Shown: in pieces, positions 53,682 to 64,000 of the stretch | How the letters are laid out: the number at the start of each line of letters is the position of its first letter | Position numbering within the stretch: position 1 is the first letter of the stretch | Source: Methylotenera sp. RIFCSPLOWO2_02_FULL_45_14 | GTDB lineage: Bacteria; Pseudomonadota; Gammaproteobacteria; Burkholderiales; Methylophilaceae | NCBI GenBank assembly: GCA_001803395.1 | Contig: MHBU01000031.1 | Coordinates: 166,167-230,166, forward strand | DNA: 64,000 bases | Direction of reading: 5' to 3' | The notes under the pieces: model-generated | Database searches by the model: none | Told to the model about the DNA's origin: nothing | Seen by the model: only the letters and a program-made list of their open reading frames with translations | Translations under genes and position numbers: made by a program

Positions 53682-54665
53682 TTATTGACTTAAAACAAAT
53701 TGCCCGAATGCGCGGCTTTTGTCGCCCGTTTTAATGGTGGTTATTAACTTATTTGTCTTGGTATCTATTACGCTTACATTATTGCTGCCCCAATTGGCCA
53801 CATAGGCGCGGTGGTTGGCGTGGTCCAGGCTGATGCCTTCCGGTGTGCTGCCTACATTGATGGTGGCTATGGTTGTTTGTGTGGCTAGATCCAGCACGGT
53901 TACGTTGTCGTCTTGCGTGTTGGTTACATATAGTGTTTTTTCATCCAGGCTAAATGCGGCGCAGTAGGGGTGGTAACCTACTTTTATGGTTTGTTGTGTA
54001 TTGGTTTGGGTATTGATAATGCTTACTGTGTCTTCTTGTACATTGACGCTCGCTAGTAAATTGCCGCTATTGCTTAACGCAAGGCCAAACGGGTGTTTGC
54101 CAACGCTGATGCGTTTTTTGGTGCTGAGCGTGGCGATTTCTATCACAGCAATGTCGTTACTATTGCGATTAGCTACATATAACCATTGGTTATTGGGGCT
54201 TACTATCAAGCCTGCTGGCGCATCACCTACGCTAACTTCTTGCATTAAGCTGGTTTGCGCTGTGTTAATAGCGAGTACGCGATTGTCAAACCAGTCGGCG
54301 ACATAGAGTGTTTTATGATCGGGCGATAACGCTAAACCTACTGGCGAGCCTTTTATTTTTATGGTGTCGATTAGTTTATTGGTTTGCGTGTTGATAATAG
54401 AAATGTTTTGGCTTTCAACATTTGAAATATAAGCGTGTTGCAATTTGGCTGATACCGCCACGCCAACAGGCGCTTTACCTACTTTAATGGTGTTAATGAC
54501 CTGGTTTGATGTAGTGTTAACGACAGATACGGTATTGTCACCTTGGTTGGTAATGTAGGCATATGAATTGTTGGGCCCTGAACTGCAGGAACTTAACAGG
54601 ATGCTGGCGATTGCAAGGGGCACAAAATAGTGTGTTTTAAATAGTGTCATGTGTTTTATATTCAT
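53682..54665 (-). CDS. YVTN beta-propeller lipoprotein
   Basis: The product is about 327 residues. A lipoprotein signal (FVPLAIASILLSSC, lipobox LSSC) is followed by seven near-identical repeats of 41-43 residues with the pattern [AL]Y[VI]xNxxxNxVxVI...TIxVGxxPxGxxxS. This makes a seven-bladed propeller. Such proteins are surface or periplasmic; the ligand is unknown. The start at 54665 (or 54650) gives a proper lipoprotein signal; the open frame extends further up but overlaps rppH. It is divergent from rppH. Confidence 0.85.
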   Translation of the reverse strand: MNIKHMTLFKTHYFVPLAIASILLSSCSSGPNNSYAYITNQGDNTVSVVNTTSNQVINTIKVGKAPVGVAVSAKLQHAYISNVESQNISIINTQTNKLIDTIKIKGSPVGLALSPDHKTLYVADWFDNRVLAINTAQTSLMQEVSVGDAPAGLIVSPNNQWLYVANRNSNDIAVIEIATLSTKKRISVGKHPFGLALSNSGNLLASVNVQEDTVSIINTQTNTQQTIKVGYHPYCAAFSLDEKTLYVTNTQDDNVTVLDLATQTTIATINVGSTPEGISLDHANHRAYVANWGSNNVSVIDTKTNKLITTIKTGDKSRAFGQFVLSQ

Positions 54666-54795
54666 TTTGTATTCAATTGATAGGCAATTGATATTCATTG
54701 AGGTTGATTTTAATTGGCTTTGTAGCAAATGGTTGCTTTCAATAATGCAAGAAATATGAAAAAATTGCACTAAATAATTAAGGCAGTAAATTGTT

Positions 54796-55281
54796 ATGTT
54801 AGATCGAGACGGGTTTCGCCCGAATGTTGGCATTATTTTATGTAATGCCAGCAATCAGGTATTTTGGGGTAAGCGTATCCGTGAGCATGCTTGGCAGTTT
54901 CCACAAGGTGGAATCAATTATGGCGAAAGCCCGGAGCAGGCCATGTATCGTGAACTGATGGAAGAAGTAGGCTTAAAGCCAGAGCATGTTAAAATTTTAG
55001 GTCGCACTAAAGACTGGCTCAGGTACGAAGTGCCCACCAGCTGGGTAAAACGCGAGTGGCGCGGCAGTTACCGAGGTCAAAAGCAAATTTGGTATTTGTT
55101 GCGTATGGTAGGGCGTGATAGCGATGTGTCGCTGCGCGCAACCAGCCATCCTGAGTTTGATGCTTGGCGCTGGAGCGAATACTGGGTGCCACTTGAAGAT
55201 GTGATTGAGTTTAAGCGCGGGGTATATGAGTCTGCGTTAAATGAGCTGGCGCCGCATTTGCATCATAAGGTTGTTAAGTAG
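54796..55281 (+). CDS. rppH: RNA pyrophosphohydrolase
   Basis: The 161-residue Nudix hydrolase starts [17 protein letters not shown] and contains the Nudix box [22 protein letters not shown] (near residues 37-59). It strips pyrophosphate from mRNA 5' ends and starts decay. Sequence and length match proteobacterial RppH well. It is followed by a dispersed repeat and converges with psd. Confidence 0.95.
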   Translation: MLDRDGFRPNVGIILCNASNQVFWGKRIREHAWQFPQGGINYGESPEQAMYRELMEEVGLKPEHVKILGRTKDWLRYEVPTSWVKREWRGSYRGQKQIWYLLRMVGRDSDVSLRATSHPEFDAWRWSEYWVPLEDVIEFKRGVYESALNELAPHLHHKVVK

Positions 55282-55285
55282 TCAT

Positions 55286-55344
55286 GTAGGAGTGACGACC
55301 CGTCGCGATTGTGCCATTGCTTCGCGACGGGTCGTCGCTCCTAC
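55286..55344. repeat. 'GTAGGAGTGAC...CGTCGCGA' inverted repeat, copy 2
   Basis: GTAGGAGTGACGACCCGTCG and CGACGGGTCGTCGCTCCTAC form nearly perfect arms of about 22 bp. It sits between the convergent genes rppH and psd and could terminate both. Confidence 0.85.
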
Positions 55345-55354
55345 AAACCCAAGC

Positions 55355-56221
55355 CTATGATTTAACCCCCATCATTTCACCCAACTTAATTGCTCTCGCT
55401 GATTGCCAATCGGCATTAAATTGTAGCGCATCTTTTTCAAACAACATCACTACGGTAGAGCCTAGTAAAAACCTGCCCATTTCATCGCCTTGTTTGAGGG
55501 TGATGTTTTGATCGGTATATTTCCATGCTCTGGTATTGCGAGTGCGCGGCGGGTTGATGATGCCATTTTTTGCAGTATGCCAAACCGTTGCCATGCTACC
55601 TACAATGGTGGCACCAACCAACACCACGACGAAATTGCCATGTGTGACTGAGGTAAACTCACATACCACACGCTCATTACGTGCAAACAAGCCTGGCACA
55701 CCCTGCGCGGTGGTCGGGTTCACGGAGAATAACGCGCCTGGCACATAGGTCATGCTTTTTAGCGTGCCATCGCAAGGCATGTGAATACGGTGATAGTCTT
55801 TTGGGCTTAGGTACAGGCAAGCAAAGTGACCGTTTTCAAATTTACCGGCTAAATTTTTATCGCCACCCACTAGCGCGGCAGTTGAGTAAGCATGCCCTTT
55901 AGCCTGAAAAATTTGGTCGGCTTCAATGTTGCCAAATTGGCTAATTGCGCCATCGACAGGGCAAATAAAAGCTGCTTTGGCGAGTGGGCGTGCGCCAACT
56001 TTTAACGGACGCGTAAAAAATTCATTAAAGCTTTGGTATGAAGTAATGTCAGGATTGGCTGCCTCAGCCATGTTGACGTTATAACGTTTTACAAACCAGC
56101 GAATAACAGCAGTGGTGACGTTGCCACCTTGTAAGTGCGCGAGCTTGCCAGCAAGCACGGTAATGGCTTGCTTGGGCATGATGTATTGTAAAAGTACTGT
56201 AATGTTTGTGTGCACGATCAT
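55355..56221 (-). CDS. psd: Phosphatidylserine decarboxylase proenzyme
   Basis: This enzyme of about 288 residues makes phosphatidylethanolamine in the inner membrane. It has VDGAISQFGNIEADQIFQAKG, the His region CLYLSPKDYHRIHMPCDG and the self-cleavage site LGST (GRFLLGSTVVMLF, near residue 255) where Ser becomes the pyruvoyl group. The ATG at 56221 is preferred; the frame extends seven codons further into a repeat. It lies 120 bp after ilvC behind a terminator. Confidence 0.94.
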   Translation of the reverse strand: MIVHTNITVLLQYIMPKQAITVLAGKLAHLQGGNVTTAVIRWFVKRYNVNMAEAANPDITSYQSFNEFFTRPLKVGARPLAKAAFICPVDGAISQFGNIEADQIFQAKGHAYSTAALVGGDKNLAGKFENGHFACLYLSPKDYHRIHMPCDGTLKSMTYVPGALFSVNPTTAQGVPGLFARNERVVCEFTSVTHGNFVVVLVGATIVGSMATVWHTAKNGIINPPRTRNTRAWKYTDQNITLKQGDEMGRFLLGSTVVMLFEKDALQFNADWQSARAIKLGEMMGVKS

Positions 56222-56240
56222 TCCAATTATCACCATTGTC

Positions 56241-56260
56241 ATTCCGACGGAGGTCGGAAT
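56241..56260. repeat. Short palindromic repeat ATTCCGAC...GTCGGAAT
   Basis: Eight-base arms around GGAG, followed by CCAGTGAG. It resembles widespread 'GTCATTCC..GGAATCCAG' intergenic elements. It lies just upstream of psd. Confidence 0.65.
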
Positions 56261-56287
56261 CCAGTGAGTTTATAAATAGACTCAATA

Positions 56288-56326
56288 AAAAAGGGCAAAC
56301 CGATAAACGCTTTGCCCTTTATTTTT
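56288..56326 (-). terminator. Terminator of ilvC
   Basis: AAAGGGCAAA / TTTGCCCTTT stem with A- and T-rich flanks, 15 bp past the ilvC stop. Confidence 0.85.
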
Positions 56327-56340
56327 AAACCAAATTACAG

Positions 56341-57480
<1,140 letters not shown>

Positions 57481-57972
57481 CTACACTTTCAAAATTCTAT
57501 CGCCACGCCCGATACCAGATGCGCCTGTGCGCACTGTTTCTAGAATCGCGGCTTTATCTAAACTTTCGATAAAAGCGTCTAACTTATTGCCTGAGCCGGT
57601 AAGCTCAATGGTAAAGCTGCCGTCGGCCACATCGATAATACGGCCACGGAATATATCGCACATGCGTTTCATTTCTTCACGGAACGCGCCTGTTGCTTTT
57701 ACTTTCACCAGCATCAGTTCGCGTTCGATGAATTTGCCATCATTTAAATCCAGCACTTTGACCACATCAATGAGCTTGTTGAGTTGCTTGATGATTTGCT
57801 CGATCACATCATCTGAGCCTGAAGTGACGATGGTCATGCGTGATAGCGTTGGGTCTTCAGTCGGTGCAACCGTAAGTGACTCAATGTTGTAGCCACGCGC
57901 AGAGAATAAACCTGCTACGCGTGATAAGGCACCTGCTTCATTTTCCATTAACAGTGAAATAATATGACGCAT
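57481..57972 (-). CDS. ilvH: Acetolactate synthase, small regulatory subunit
   Basis: The 163-residue protein has an N-terminal ACT domain (HIISLLMENEAGALSRVAGL, then FSARGYNIESL) and a C-terminal ALS_ss domain. It confers valine feedback on the catalytic subunit. It overlaps the ilvB stop by one base. Confidence 0.96.
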   Translation of the reverse strand: MRHIISLLMENEAGALSRVAGLFSARGYNIESLTVAPTEDPTLSRMTIVTSGSDDVIEQIIKQLNKLIDVVKVLDLNDGKFIERELMLVKVKATGAFREEMKRMCDIFRGRIIDVADGSFTIELTGSGNKLDAFIESLDKAAILETVRTGASGIGRGDRILKV

Positions 57973-59711
57973 TATAAATCCTCCGCGCCAATGTTGTTAG
58001 ACATGATCATTTCAGACAAACCTTTACCCGCTGCAATCATCGGAAACACATTTTCTTTTTGGTCGGTAATAAAGTCCATAAATACAAAGCGTGACTTCAT
58101 GTCAAACGCTTCTTTTAGCGCACCTTCTACGTCTTCAGGTTTGGTGATTTGCATACCCACATGCCCATAAGATTCAGCCAGTTTGACAAAGTCAGGCAAG
58201 CTATCCATGTAAGATTCTGAGTAGCGATTTTCATAGAAAAACTCTTGCCACTGACGCACCATGCCTAAATAGCGATTGTTGAGCAAAATCACTTTAATGG
58301 GCAAATGATATTGCTTGCAGGTTGAAAGCTCTTGAATATTCATTTGAATACTGCCTTCACCCGTGACACAAGCCACTTGCGCGTTAGGGTTGGCAAACTG
58401 ACAACCCATGGCGTAAGGCAAGCCTACGCCCATCGTGCCTAAGCCGCCTGAGTTAATCCAGCGACGTGGTTGATCGAATTTGTAATATTGTGCCGCCCAC
58501 ATTTGATGTTGGCCAACGTCAGAAGTTACATAGGCTTCACCTTTGGTGACTTCCCACAATTTTTCAATTACATATTGCGGTTTAATTAAACCATTGCTGT
58601 TGTCATAATTTAAGCAGAGTTTGCTACGCCATGCTTCAATTTGCTCCCACCAAGCTTTTAATGCGGGTGATTGCTTAGGTTTTTCTGCCGCAACCAGCTC
58701 GTTCATTTCAGCGAGCACGGATTTTACGTCACCGACAATTGGCACATCAACTCTTACACGTTTAGAAATGGATGACGGATCAATATCCACATGAATAATT
58801 GTGCGCGATTTATTGAAAAAATGCTCAGGGTTGCCAATCACGCGGTCATCAAAACGTGCGCCAACCGCGAGTAACACGTCACAGCCTTGCATCGCCATAT
58901 TGGCCTCATAAGTACCGTGCATGCCCAGCATGCCGACAAATTGTTTGTCGGTTGAAGGGTAGCCACCTAAGCCCATTAGTGTATTGGTGACAGGCACGCC
59001 TAACGCTTTAACCAGTTTAACCAAAGCTGCAGATGCATCACCCAGCACAACACCGCCACCGGTGTAAACCATTGGACGTTTAGCTTCAAGCAGTAACTTA
59101 ACAGCTTTTTTGATTTGACCGCTATGACCCTTGGTAACCGGATTGTATGAGCGCATCTCTACCGTGTCTGGGTAAATAAACGCGCTCAAATGGGCTGTAA
59201 TGTCTTTAGGAATATCCACTACCACAGGACCTGGACGACCAGTTCTGGCAATGTAGAAAGCCTTTTTCATGGTGATGGCAATGTCTTTGACATCTTTAAC
59301 CAAGAAGTTATGTTTTACACAGGGGCGAGTGACGCCAACCATGTCAACTTCTTGAAAAGCATCTAAACCAATAGCGGGTACAGGTACTTGGCCACTAATG
59401 ACCACTAATGGGATTGAATCCATGTAAGCAGTCGCAATGCCTGTGATAGCGTTGGTAGCCCCGGGGCCTGAAGTGACAAGCGCCACGCCCACCTCACCTG
59501 TAGCGCGCGAGAATGCGTCTGCCGCGTGAACGGCAGCTTGCTCGTGACGCACTAAAATATGTTTAAAGTGGTCTTGATTGTAAATCGCGTCATAGATGTG
59601 TAAAACCGCGCCGCCTGGATAGCCAAAAACGAATTTAACTTTTTCTTGTTCCAAGCAGCGGATAACAATTTCTGCGCCAGTGATTTGATGCGGATGTGCT
59701 GTATCTGCCAT
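57972..59711 (-). CDS. ilvB: Acetolactate synthase, large catalytic subunit
   Basis: The 579-residue TPP/FAD enzyme has the catalytic Glu region [17 protein letters not shown], the [20 protein letters not shown] motif and the TPP-metal site [18 protein letters not shown]. It condenses pyruvate to acetolactate or acetohydroxybutyrate. It is first gene of ilvB-ilvH-ilvC. A sigma-70-like promoter lies 40-70 bp upstream. Also named ilvI in some genomes. Confidence 0.96.
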   Translation of the reverse strand: MADTAHPHQITGAEIVIRCLEQEKVKFVFGYPGGAVLHIYDAIYNQDHFKHILVRHEQAAVHAADAFSRATGEVGVALVTSGPGATNAITGIATAYMDSIPLVVISGQVPVPAIGLDAFQEVDMVGVTRPCVKHNFLVKDVKDIAITMKKAFYIARTGRPGPVVVDIPKDITAHLSAFIYPDTVEMRSYNPVTKGHSGQIKKAVKLLLEAKRPMVYTGGGVVLGDASAALVKLVKALGVPVTNTLMGLGGYPSTDKQFVGMLGMHGTYEANMAMQGCDVLLAVGARFDDRVIGNPEHFFNKSRTIIHVDIDPSSISKRVRVDVPIVGDVKSVLAEMNELVAAEKPKQSPALKAWWEQIEAWRSKLCLNYDNSNGLIKPQYVIEKLWEVTKGEAYVTSDVGQHQMWAAQYYKFDQPRRWINSGGLGTMGVGLPYAMGCQFANPNAQVACVTGEGSIQMNIQELSTCKQYHLPIKVILLNNRYLGMVRQWQEFFYENRYSESYMDSLPDFVKLAESYGHVGMQITKPEDVEGALKEAFDMKSRFVFMDFITDQKENVFPMIAAGKGLSEMIMSNNIGAEDL

Positions 59712-59751
59712 AAATCTTTTTGATTTTTAATAGTTTATTAGGTAACCCTAT

Positions 59752-59780
59752 ACGATAACGGTTTGAGCGTATTTGGTCAA
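59752..59780 (-). promoter_or_regulatory. Candidate sigma-70 promoter of the ilv operon
   Basis: On the minus strand TTGACC, a 17-bp spacer and TATCGT. It lies 40 bp upstream of ilvB. No leader peptide attenuator was seen. Confidence 0.5.
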
Positions 59781-59903
59781 GGATGAAAGTGTTAACAATG
59801 AAAGCGTTAGGATTAGGTAGTTTTGTGCAAATGCAGGTAATTGATGGTTGTAAACATCGTGGCTCACATTGAGTTTAAATTTATTGCAATTGAAATATCT
59901 AGA

Positions 59904-60740
59904 TTAAGTTGTAAACAAACTTACTATGCCATCCAAGCCTACAAAATTCAGCGCATAATTGGCTTGTTGCTGCACGATGGGTTTGGCATGGTAAGCCACG
60001 CCCACTGCGGCGGCTGACATCATTTTAAGGTCATTTGCGCCATCGCCTATAGCAATGGTTTGGTCAGGCGTTAGGCCTAGATCATTACGTAGTTTTACTA
60101 GCGCTTGTGCTTTGCGGTCAGCATCTACGATGTCACCTAATATATGGCCGGTAAGTTTTCCATCAATCACCTCAAAGCTGTTGGCAACTGCATAATCTAG
60201 CCCAAGTAGCGTTTGTACATGGTTGGCAAATAAAGTGAATCCGCCAGAAACTACCATGGTTTTAATGTTGTTGGCTTTGCATGCGGCAATCCACTCACGT
60301 GCGCCAGGATTGAGTTTCAGCCGTTCATCAATAACGCGTTGTAGTGCGCTTTCATCCAGGCCTTTAAGTAAGGTTACGCGTTGTTTTAAGCTGGTTGCAA
60401 AGTCAATTTCACCGCGCATGGCACTTTCGGTAATGGCTGAAACCTGCGGTTTCAAGTTCATCATGTCGGCAATTTCATCAATACACTCAATGTTAATCAG
60501 CGTGGAATCCATGTCCATGACACAAAGGCCAAAGTTTTTAATATGTTGCTTATCATCTACGTAGGCGCAATCAATGTGCTGGTCTGCACAAAATTGTTGT
60601 ACGGTAGGCAATGGTGACTGATTGGCTAAGTAGTAAGCATGCTGCGCAATTTGTACAAATTGAACACTGGTACTACATAGCTGATGAATGTGGGCTAAAT
60701 GTGAAACGCTAATGGCTGAGCCTTGAACAACTAAACGCAT
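59904..60740 (-). CDS. serB: Phosphoserine phosphatase
   Basis: The 278-residue HAD-family enzyme makes serine from phosphoserine. HAD motif I is VMDMDSTLINIECIDE (nucleophile Asp near residue 75), motif II VVSGGFTLF and motif IV GDGANDLKMM. The N-terminal 65 residues form a small regulatory-type domain. It is monocistronic and divergent from sucC. Confidence 0.95.
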   Translation of the reverse strand: MRLVVQGSAISVSHLAHIHQLCSTSVQFVQIAQHAYYLANQSPLPTVQQFCADQHIDCAYVDDKQHIKNFGLCVMDMDSTLINIECIDEIADMMNLKPQVSAITESAMRGEIDFATSLKQRVTLLKGLDESALQRVIDERLKLNPGAREWIAACKANNIKTMVVSGGFTLFANHVQTLLGLDYAVANSFEVIDGKLTGHILGDIVDADRKAQALVKLRNDLGLTPDQTIAIGDGANDLKMMSAAAVGVAYHAKPIVQQQANYALNFVGLDGIVSLFTT

Positions 60741-60882
60741 AAATGAATAACTTTTGTTATAAAAATTTAATTATACACTTGCACATAACCTTTATTTTAA
60801 CTCACCGAATCACATTACTTTGCTAGCGCATTTGTCTGAATTGCGAGAAAATGTGCGTAACCTTTAATTAGAGCTATTTTTT

Positions 60883-62046
60883 ATGAATTTGCATGAATAT
60901 CAAGCTAAAACGCTGTTACAAAAATACGGCATTCCTGTGCCGCGTGGGCAAGTGGTTGCAGTGGCTAAAGAGGCGGTGGCAGTGACTACTGAAATTAACA
61001 GTGACGCTTGGGTGGTAAAAGCCCAAGTGCATGCGGGTGGTCGTGGTAAAGCCGGTGGCGTTAAACTGGTTAAATCGGCGACGGAAGCGCAAAATGTGGC
61101 GAGCGAATTATTGGGTAAAACATTGGTGACTTACCAAAATGCACCTGATGGTCAGCCTGTTAATCAAGTGCTGATTGAAGAAACGTTGCCAATTGCACGT
61201 GAGCTTTATCTTTCTATGCTGGTTGATAGAACTTTAGAACGGATTGTGGTGGTGGCATCCGTCGCAGGTGGTATGGATATTGAAGAAATCGCGCAAACCA
61301 GCCCTGAGAAAATCCTGCAAGAAGTATGTGACCCACTCAATGGTTTAGTAGATTTTCAGGCACGTAATTTAGCGTTTAAGTTAAATTTAATAGGTGATCA
61401 AGTGGGTGCTTTTGCCAAGTTACTTAAAGGCTTGTACCGCTTGTTCAAAGAAAATGATTTGGCATTGCTGGAAATTAACCCGTTAGTGGTGACAACGGAT
61501 GGCAAGCTATATGCGTTAGATTGCAAAATGAGCGTAGATGATAACGCCCTGTATCGCCAAAAAGCTTTGGCCGAGCAGCGTGATTGGAGTCAAGAAGATA
61601 GTAAAGAGGCGATTGCGCATCATGCGGGCTTAAATTACATTGCGTTAAACGGCAACATTGGTTGCATGGTAAACGGCGCGGGGCTGGCAATGGCGACCAT
61701 GGATTTAATTAAATTACACGGCGGCGCACCTGCTAATTTCTTGGATGTAGGCGGTGGTGCTACGGCTGAAACTGTAGCCAAAGCCTTTAAGATTATTTTG
61801 GCGGATAGTAATGTTAAGGCGATTTTAGTGAATATCTTTGGCGGCATCATGCGCTGCGACATCATCGCGGAAGGCATTATTACCGCGGTGAAAGAAGTCG
61901 GTATGAAAATTCCTGTCATCGTGCGTTTAGAAGGTACCAATGTGGATTTAGGTAAAAAAATGTTACAAACAAGCGGGCTCAATATTATTTCAGCGGATGG
62001 TTTGACTGATGCGGCACAACAAGCGGTGAAAGCGGTGGCAGTATGA
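60883..62046 (+). CDS. sucC: Succinyl-CoA synthetase, beta subunit
   Basis: The 387-residue ATP-grasp subunit starts [20 protein letters not shown] and contains [29 protein letters not shown] and [12 protein letters not shown]-like [16 protein letters not shown]. With SucD it interconverts succinyl-CoA and succinate. It overlaps sucD by four bases (ATGA). No 2-oxoglutarate dehydrogenase genes are adjacent. Related malate thiokinase is an alternative, but the sequence reads as SucC. Confidence 0.95.
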   Translation: MNLHEYQAKTLLQKYGIPVPRGQVVAVAKEAVAVTTEINSDAWVVKAQVHAGGRGKAGGVKLVKSATEAQNVASELLGKTLVTYQNAPDGQPVNQVLIEETLPIARELYLSMLVDRTLERIVVVASVAGGMDIEEIAQTSPEKILQEVCDPLNGLVDFQARNLAFKLNLIGDQVGAFAKLLKGLYRLFKENDLALLEINPLVVTTDGKLYALDCKMSVDDNALYRQKALAEQRDWSQEDSKEAIAHHAGLNYIALNGNIGCMVNGAGLAMATMDLIKLHGGAPANFLDVGGGATAETVAKAFKIILADSNVKAILVNIFGGIMRCDIIAEGIITAVKEVGMKIPVIVRLEGTNVDLGKKMLQTSGLNIISADGLTDAAQQAVKAVAV

Positions 62047-62921
62047 GTATTTTAGTCAATAAAAACACCAAAGTGCTTTGCCAAGGCTTTACCGGCAAGC
62101 AAGGTACATTTCATTCTGAGCAAGCGCTCGCTTATGGCACAAAAATGGTGGGCGGTGTTACGCCAGGCAAGGGTGGGCAGTTACACCTTAATTTGCCAGT
62201 ATTTAACACCATGCGTGAAGCGGTGCACACTACGGGTGCAAATGCGAGCGTGATCTACGTACCACCAGCGTTTGCGGCGGATTCAATTTTAGAAGCGTGC
62301 GACGCGGGTATTGAGCTGATTATATGTATCACTGAAGGCATTCCAGTGTTGGATATGCTCAATGTAAAAGCCGCTTTGAGGGCGACTGGCACTAGATTGA
62401 TTGGACCCAATTGCCCAGGCGTGATTACACCTGATGAATGTAAAATTGGTATTATGCCGGGCAGTATTCACTTGCGTGGTAAGGTAGGCGTGGTTTCGCG
62501 CTCTGGTACGCTTACTTATGAGGCTGTGCATCAAACTACCGCGTTGAAATTAGGCCAAAGCACCTGCGTGGGCATTGGTGGTGACCCGATTAAAGGCCTG
62601 AATTTTATTGAGTGTTTGCAAATGTTTGAAGCCGATGATGAAACTGAAGCCATTATTATGGTGGGCGAAATTGGCGGCTCAGATGAAGAAGCCGCAGCTG
62701 AGTTTATTAAAAGTAATGTGACTAAACCTGTAGCCGCCTACATTGCCGGGCAAACTGCGCCAGCAGGCAAGCGCATGGGGCATGCCGGGGCGATTATATC
62801 GGGCGGTAGCGGTAAAGCTGCAGATAAAATTCGCGCACTGGAGCTTGCGGGGGCAGTAGTGGCTAGTTCACCCGCAGGGCTGGGTGAAGCTGTGCTTGCG
62901 GCCATCAATAACAAAAAATAG
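62043..62921 (+). CDS. sucD: Succinyl-CoA synthetase, alpha subunit
   Basis: The 292-residue subunit has the CoA-binding N-terminus ([20 protein letters not shown]), [11 protein letters not shown] and the phosphorylated His in [14 protein letters not shown] (near residue 246). It is translationally coupled to sucC. It is followed by tandem repeats and an ankyrin gene. Confidence 0.96.
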   Translation: MSILVNKNTKVLCQGFTGKQGTFHSEQALAYGTKMVGGVTPGKGGQLHLNLPVFNTMREAVHTTGANASVIYVPPAFAADSILEACDAGIELIICITEGIPVLDMLNVKAALRATGTRLIGPNCPGVITPDECKIGIMPGSIHLRGKVGVVSRSGTLTYEAVHQTTALKLGQSTCVGIGGDPIKGLNFIECLQMFEADDETEAIIMVGEIGGSDEEAAAEFIKSNVTKPVAAYIAGQTAPAGKRMGHAGAIISGGSGKAADKIRALELAGAVVASSPAGLGEAVLAAINNKK

Positions 62922-62970
62922 CTATAACCAAAAATAGCTATAACCAAAAATAGCTATAACAAAAAGTAGC
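62915..62970. repeat. Three tandem copies of a 16-nt unit
   Basis: AAAAATAGCTATAACC occurs about three and a half times in a row, beginning within the sucD stop region. TAGCTA is itself palindromic. The last copy is diverged (AAAAAGTAGCC). Confidence 0.85.
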
Positions 62971-63011
62971 CATTAAATTTTTACTAAGAAAGAGATTTTT
63001 TAATCAATCAC

Positions 63012-63965
63012 ATGTTTATTTTACTCAAACGTTTTATCGCCTTATTTTTAATGTCATTCATTGCAATGCCGCAAGCAGTGGCTGTTGAAGATATTTCTTA
63101 TCTACTTACAGCGGCTTCTAAAGGTAATTTAGCGATGGTGAACGCCATGCTGGATAGTGGTGCTAGCGCTAATACAAAAGATGAAGATGGCGTTACTGTG
63201 CTTATGTATGCAGCGCGTAAAGATAAAGCCGATGTAGCATCTGCGCTTATTAGCAAAGGTGCTGATGTCAATGCCAAAGATAATAGTGGCTGGACTGCGC
63301 TTATGTATGCTGCCAAGAAAAACCACGTTGCTTCCGTTAAAGTGTTGTTAGAAAAGGGCGCTGATTCTAAAGTTAGAGATAGTGCAGGTTGGAGCGCGTT
63401 TGGGTTGGCGGCGGTGGCAGGTTTTTCACAAACTGTTGAGCTGCTGGTGAAGCATGGTGCGGATGTAAATACAAAGAGTGATGATGGAAAAACTGTGTTG
63501 ATGCACGCTGCTAAAAGTGGGGACATTGCCACTGTAACAGTGCTTGTAGATAACAAAGCAGACTTACTCGCGCGTGATAAATTAGGTGCTACAGCCTTGA
63601 TGATTGCCGCACGTGAAGGTCATGCCCCTGTGATAGATTTATTAATTCAGCGTGGCGCGGTAGTGAATCAAAAGGATTTTTCAAAATGGACAGCGCTGAC
63701 CTGGGCGGTTAAAAAGTCACAACTAGAAGCGGCTAAAGCGTTAATTGCGGCGGGTGCTGATGTGAATAATTTAGATTCTGAAGGCACGCCGTTATTGCAT
63801 ATTGCCGTGGATAAAGGCCAAACGGAGATGGTTAAGTTACTGCTTGAAAATAATGCAAAAGTGAAAGCCAAAGACCAATACGGTTTAACTGCTTTGGTGT
63901 ATGCGCTTAAAGGCCAGCATACGGAGATTATTAAGCTGATTAAAGATGCTGGTGGTAGTTACTAA
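63012..63965 (+). CDS. Secreted ankyrin-repeat protein
   Basis: The 317-residue protein has a signal peptide (LKRFIALFLMSFIAMPQAVA) followed by about eight ankyrin repeats of 33 residues, e.g. DGVTVLMYAARKDKADVASA, SGWTALMYAAKKNHVASVKV and FSKWTALTWAVKKSQLEAAK. Probably periplasmic and a protein-binding scaffold; partner unknown. It follows sucD by 90 bp with tandem repeats between. Nothing recognisable follows to the window end. Confidence 0.9.
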   Translation: MFILLKRFIALFLMSFIAMPQAVAVEDISYLLTAASKGNLAMVNAMLDSGASANTKDEDGVTVLMYAARKDKADVASALISKGADVNAKDNSGWTALMYAAKKNHVASVKVLLEKGADSKVRDSAGWSAFGLAAVAGFSQTVELLVKHGADVNTKSDDGKTVLMHAAKSGDIATVTVLVDNKADLLARDKLGATALMIAAREGHAPVIDLLIQRGAVVNQKDFSKWTALTWAVKKSQLEAAKALIAAGADVNNLDSEGTPLLHIAVDKGQTEMVKLLLENNAKVKAKDQYGLTALVYALKGQHTEIIKLIKDAGGSY

Positions 63966-64000
63966 ACTTGCTTTTTAGTTTTCAATGCGCATTAGTTTTT

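Noticed and set aside
60883-62921. Malate thiokinase (mtkAB) instead of sucCD
   Set aside because: There are no serine-cycle genes beside it, and both subunits read as typical SucC/SucD; a tree would be needed to exclude it fully.

Overview
The window reads as ordinary bacterial chromosome from a betaproteobacterium. The family content and gene order (rpoE-rseABC-mucD, lepA-lepB-rnc-era-recO-pdxJ-acpS, ilvBHC-psd), the modest GC content, a nitrate-assimilation block and a MxaD-like periplasmic protein suggest the methylotrophic Methylophilaceae, Methylotenera-like. That placement is inferred from recalled family patterns, not from a search. No rRNA, tRNA, CRISPR array, prophage or complete insertion sequence was recognised.

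Layout. 1-10000: nitrate/nitrite assimilation, all on the minus strand: nasT, nrtA, nrtB, nrtD, an outer-membrane porin, nirB, nasA and the start of a PP2C-type phosphatase gene. 10000-14400: rhlE, a secreted nuclease, nadB. 14400-18800: the sigma-E envelope-stress operon. 18900-25750: lepA, lepB, a DUF4845 gene, rnc, era, recO, pdxJ, acpS. 25750-34100: tcdA, ppk, sixA, a lysine-rich DNA-binding candidate, ppx, htpG. 34200-37700: small and partly decayed genes and a SulP transporter. 37850-45400: glycogen phosphorylase, DUF4197, purL. 45400-51200: ankyrin protein, flavocytochrome c sulfide dehydrogenase (fccAB), two beta-propeller proteins, an unrecognised secreted protein, a DUF455 ferritin-like protein. 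51200-54700: a REP-associated transposase (RAYT) with its REP repeats, a type IV pilin, a MxaD-like protein, a YVTN propeller lipoprotein. 54800-64000: rppH, psd, ilvC/ilvH/ilvB, serB, sucCD, a second ankyrin protein.

The richest regulation is in the nitrate block. Strong sigma-54 promoters precede both nasT and nirB, each with a similar NtrC-type GCRC-N7-GTGC element about 85-95 bp upstream. Between nasT and nrtA lies an ANTAR-type leader: hairpins whose six-base loops carry A at position 1 and G at position 4, the last overlapping the 5' arm of an intrinsic terminator. This implies nitrogen limitation (NtrC, sigma-54) makes NasT, and NasT then lets transcription into nrtABD. Other readable sites are a sigma-32 promoter for htpG, a three-unit Pho-box-like element before ppk, a sigma-54 promoter for the pilin gene, and a 37-bp palindrome before a putative autoregulator.

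Intergenic spaces carry several families of inverted repeats, including REP pairs presumably mobilised by the RAYT. The least explained gene set is the compact run fccA-fccB-propeller-unknown-propeller lipoprotein-DUF455 (45967-51190).
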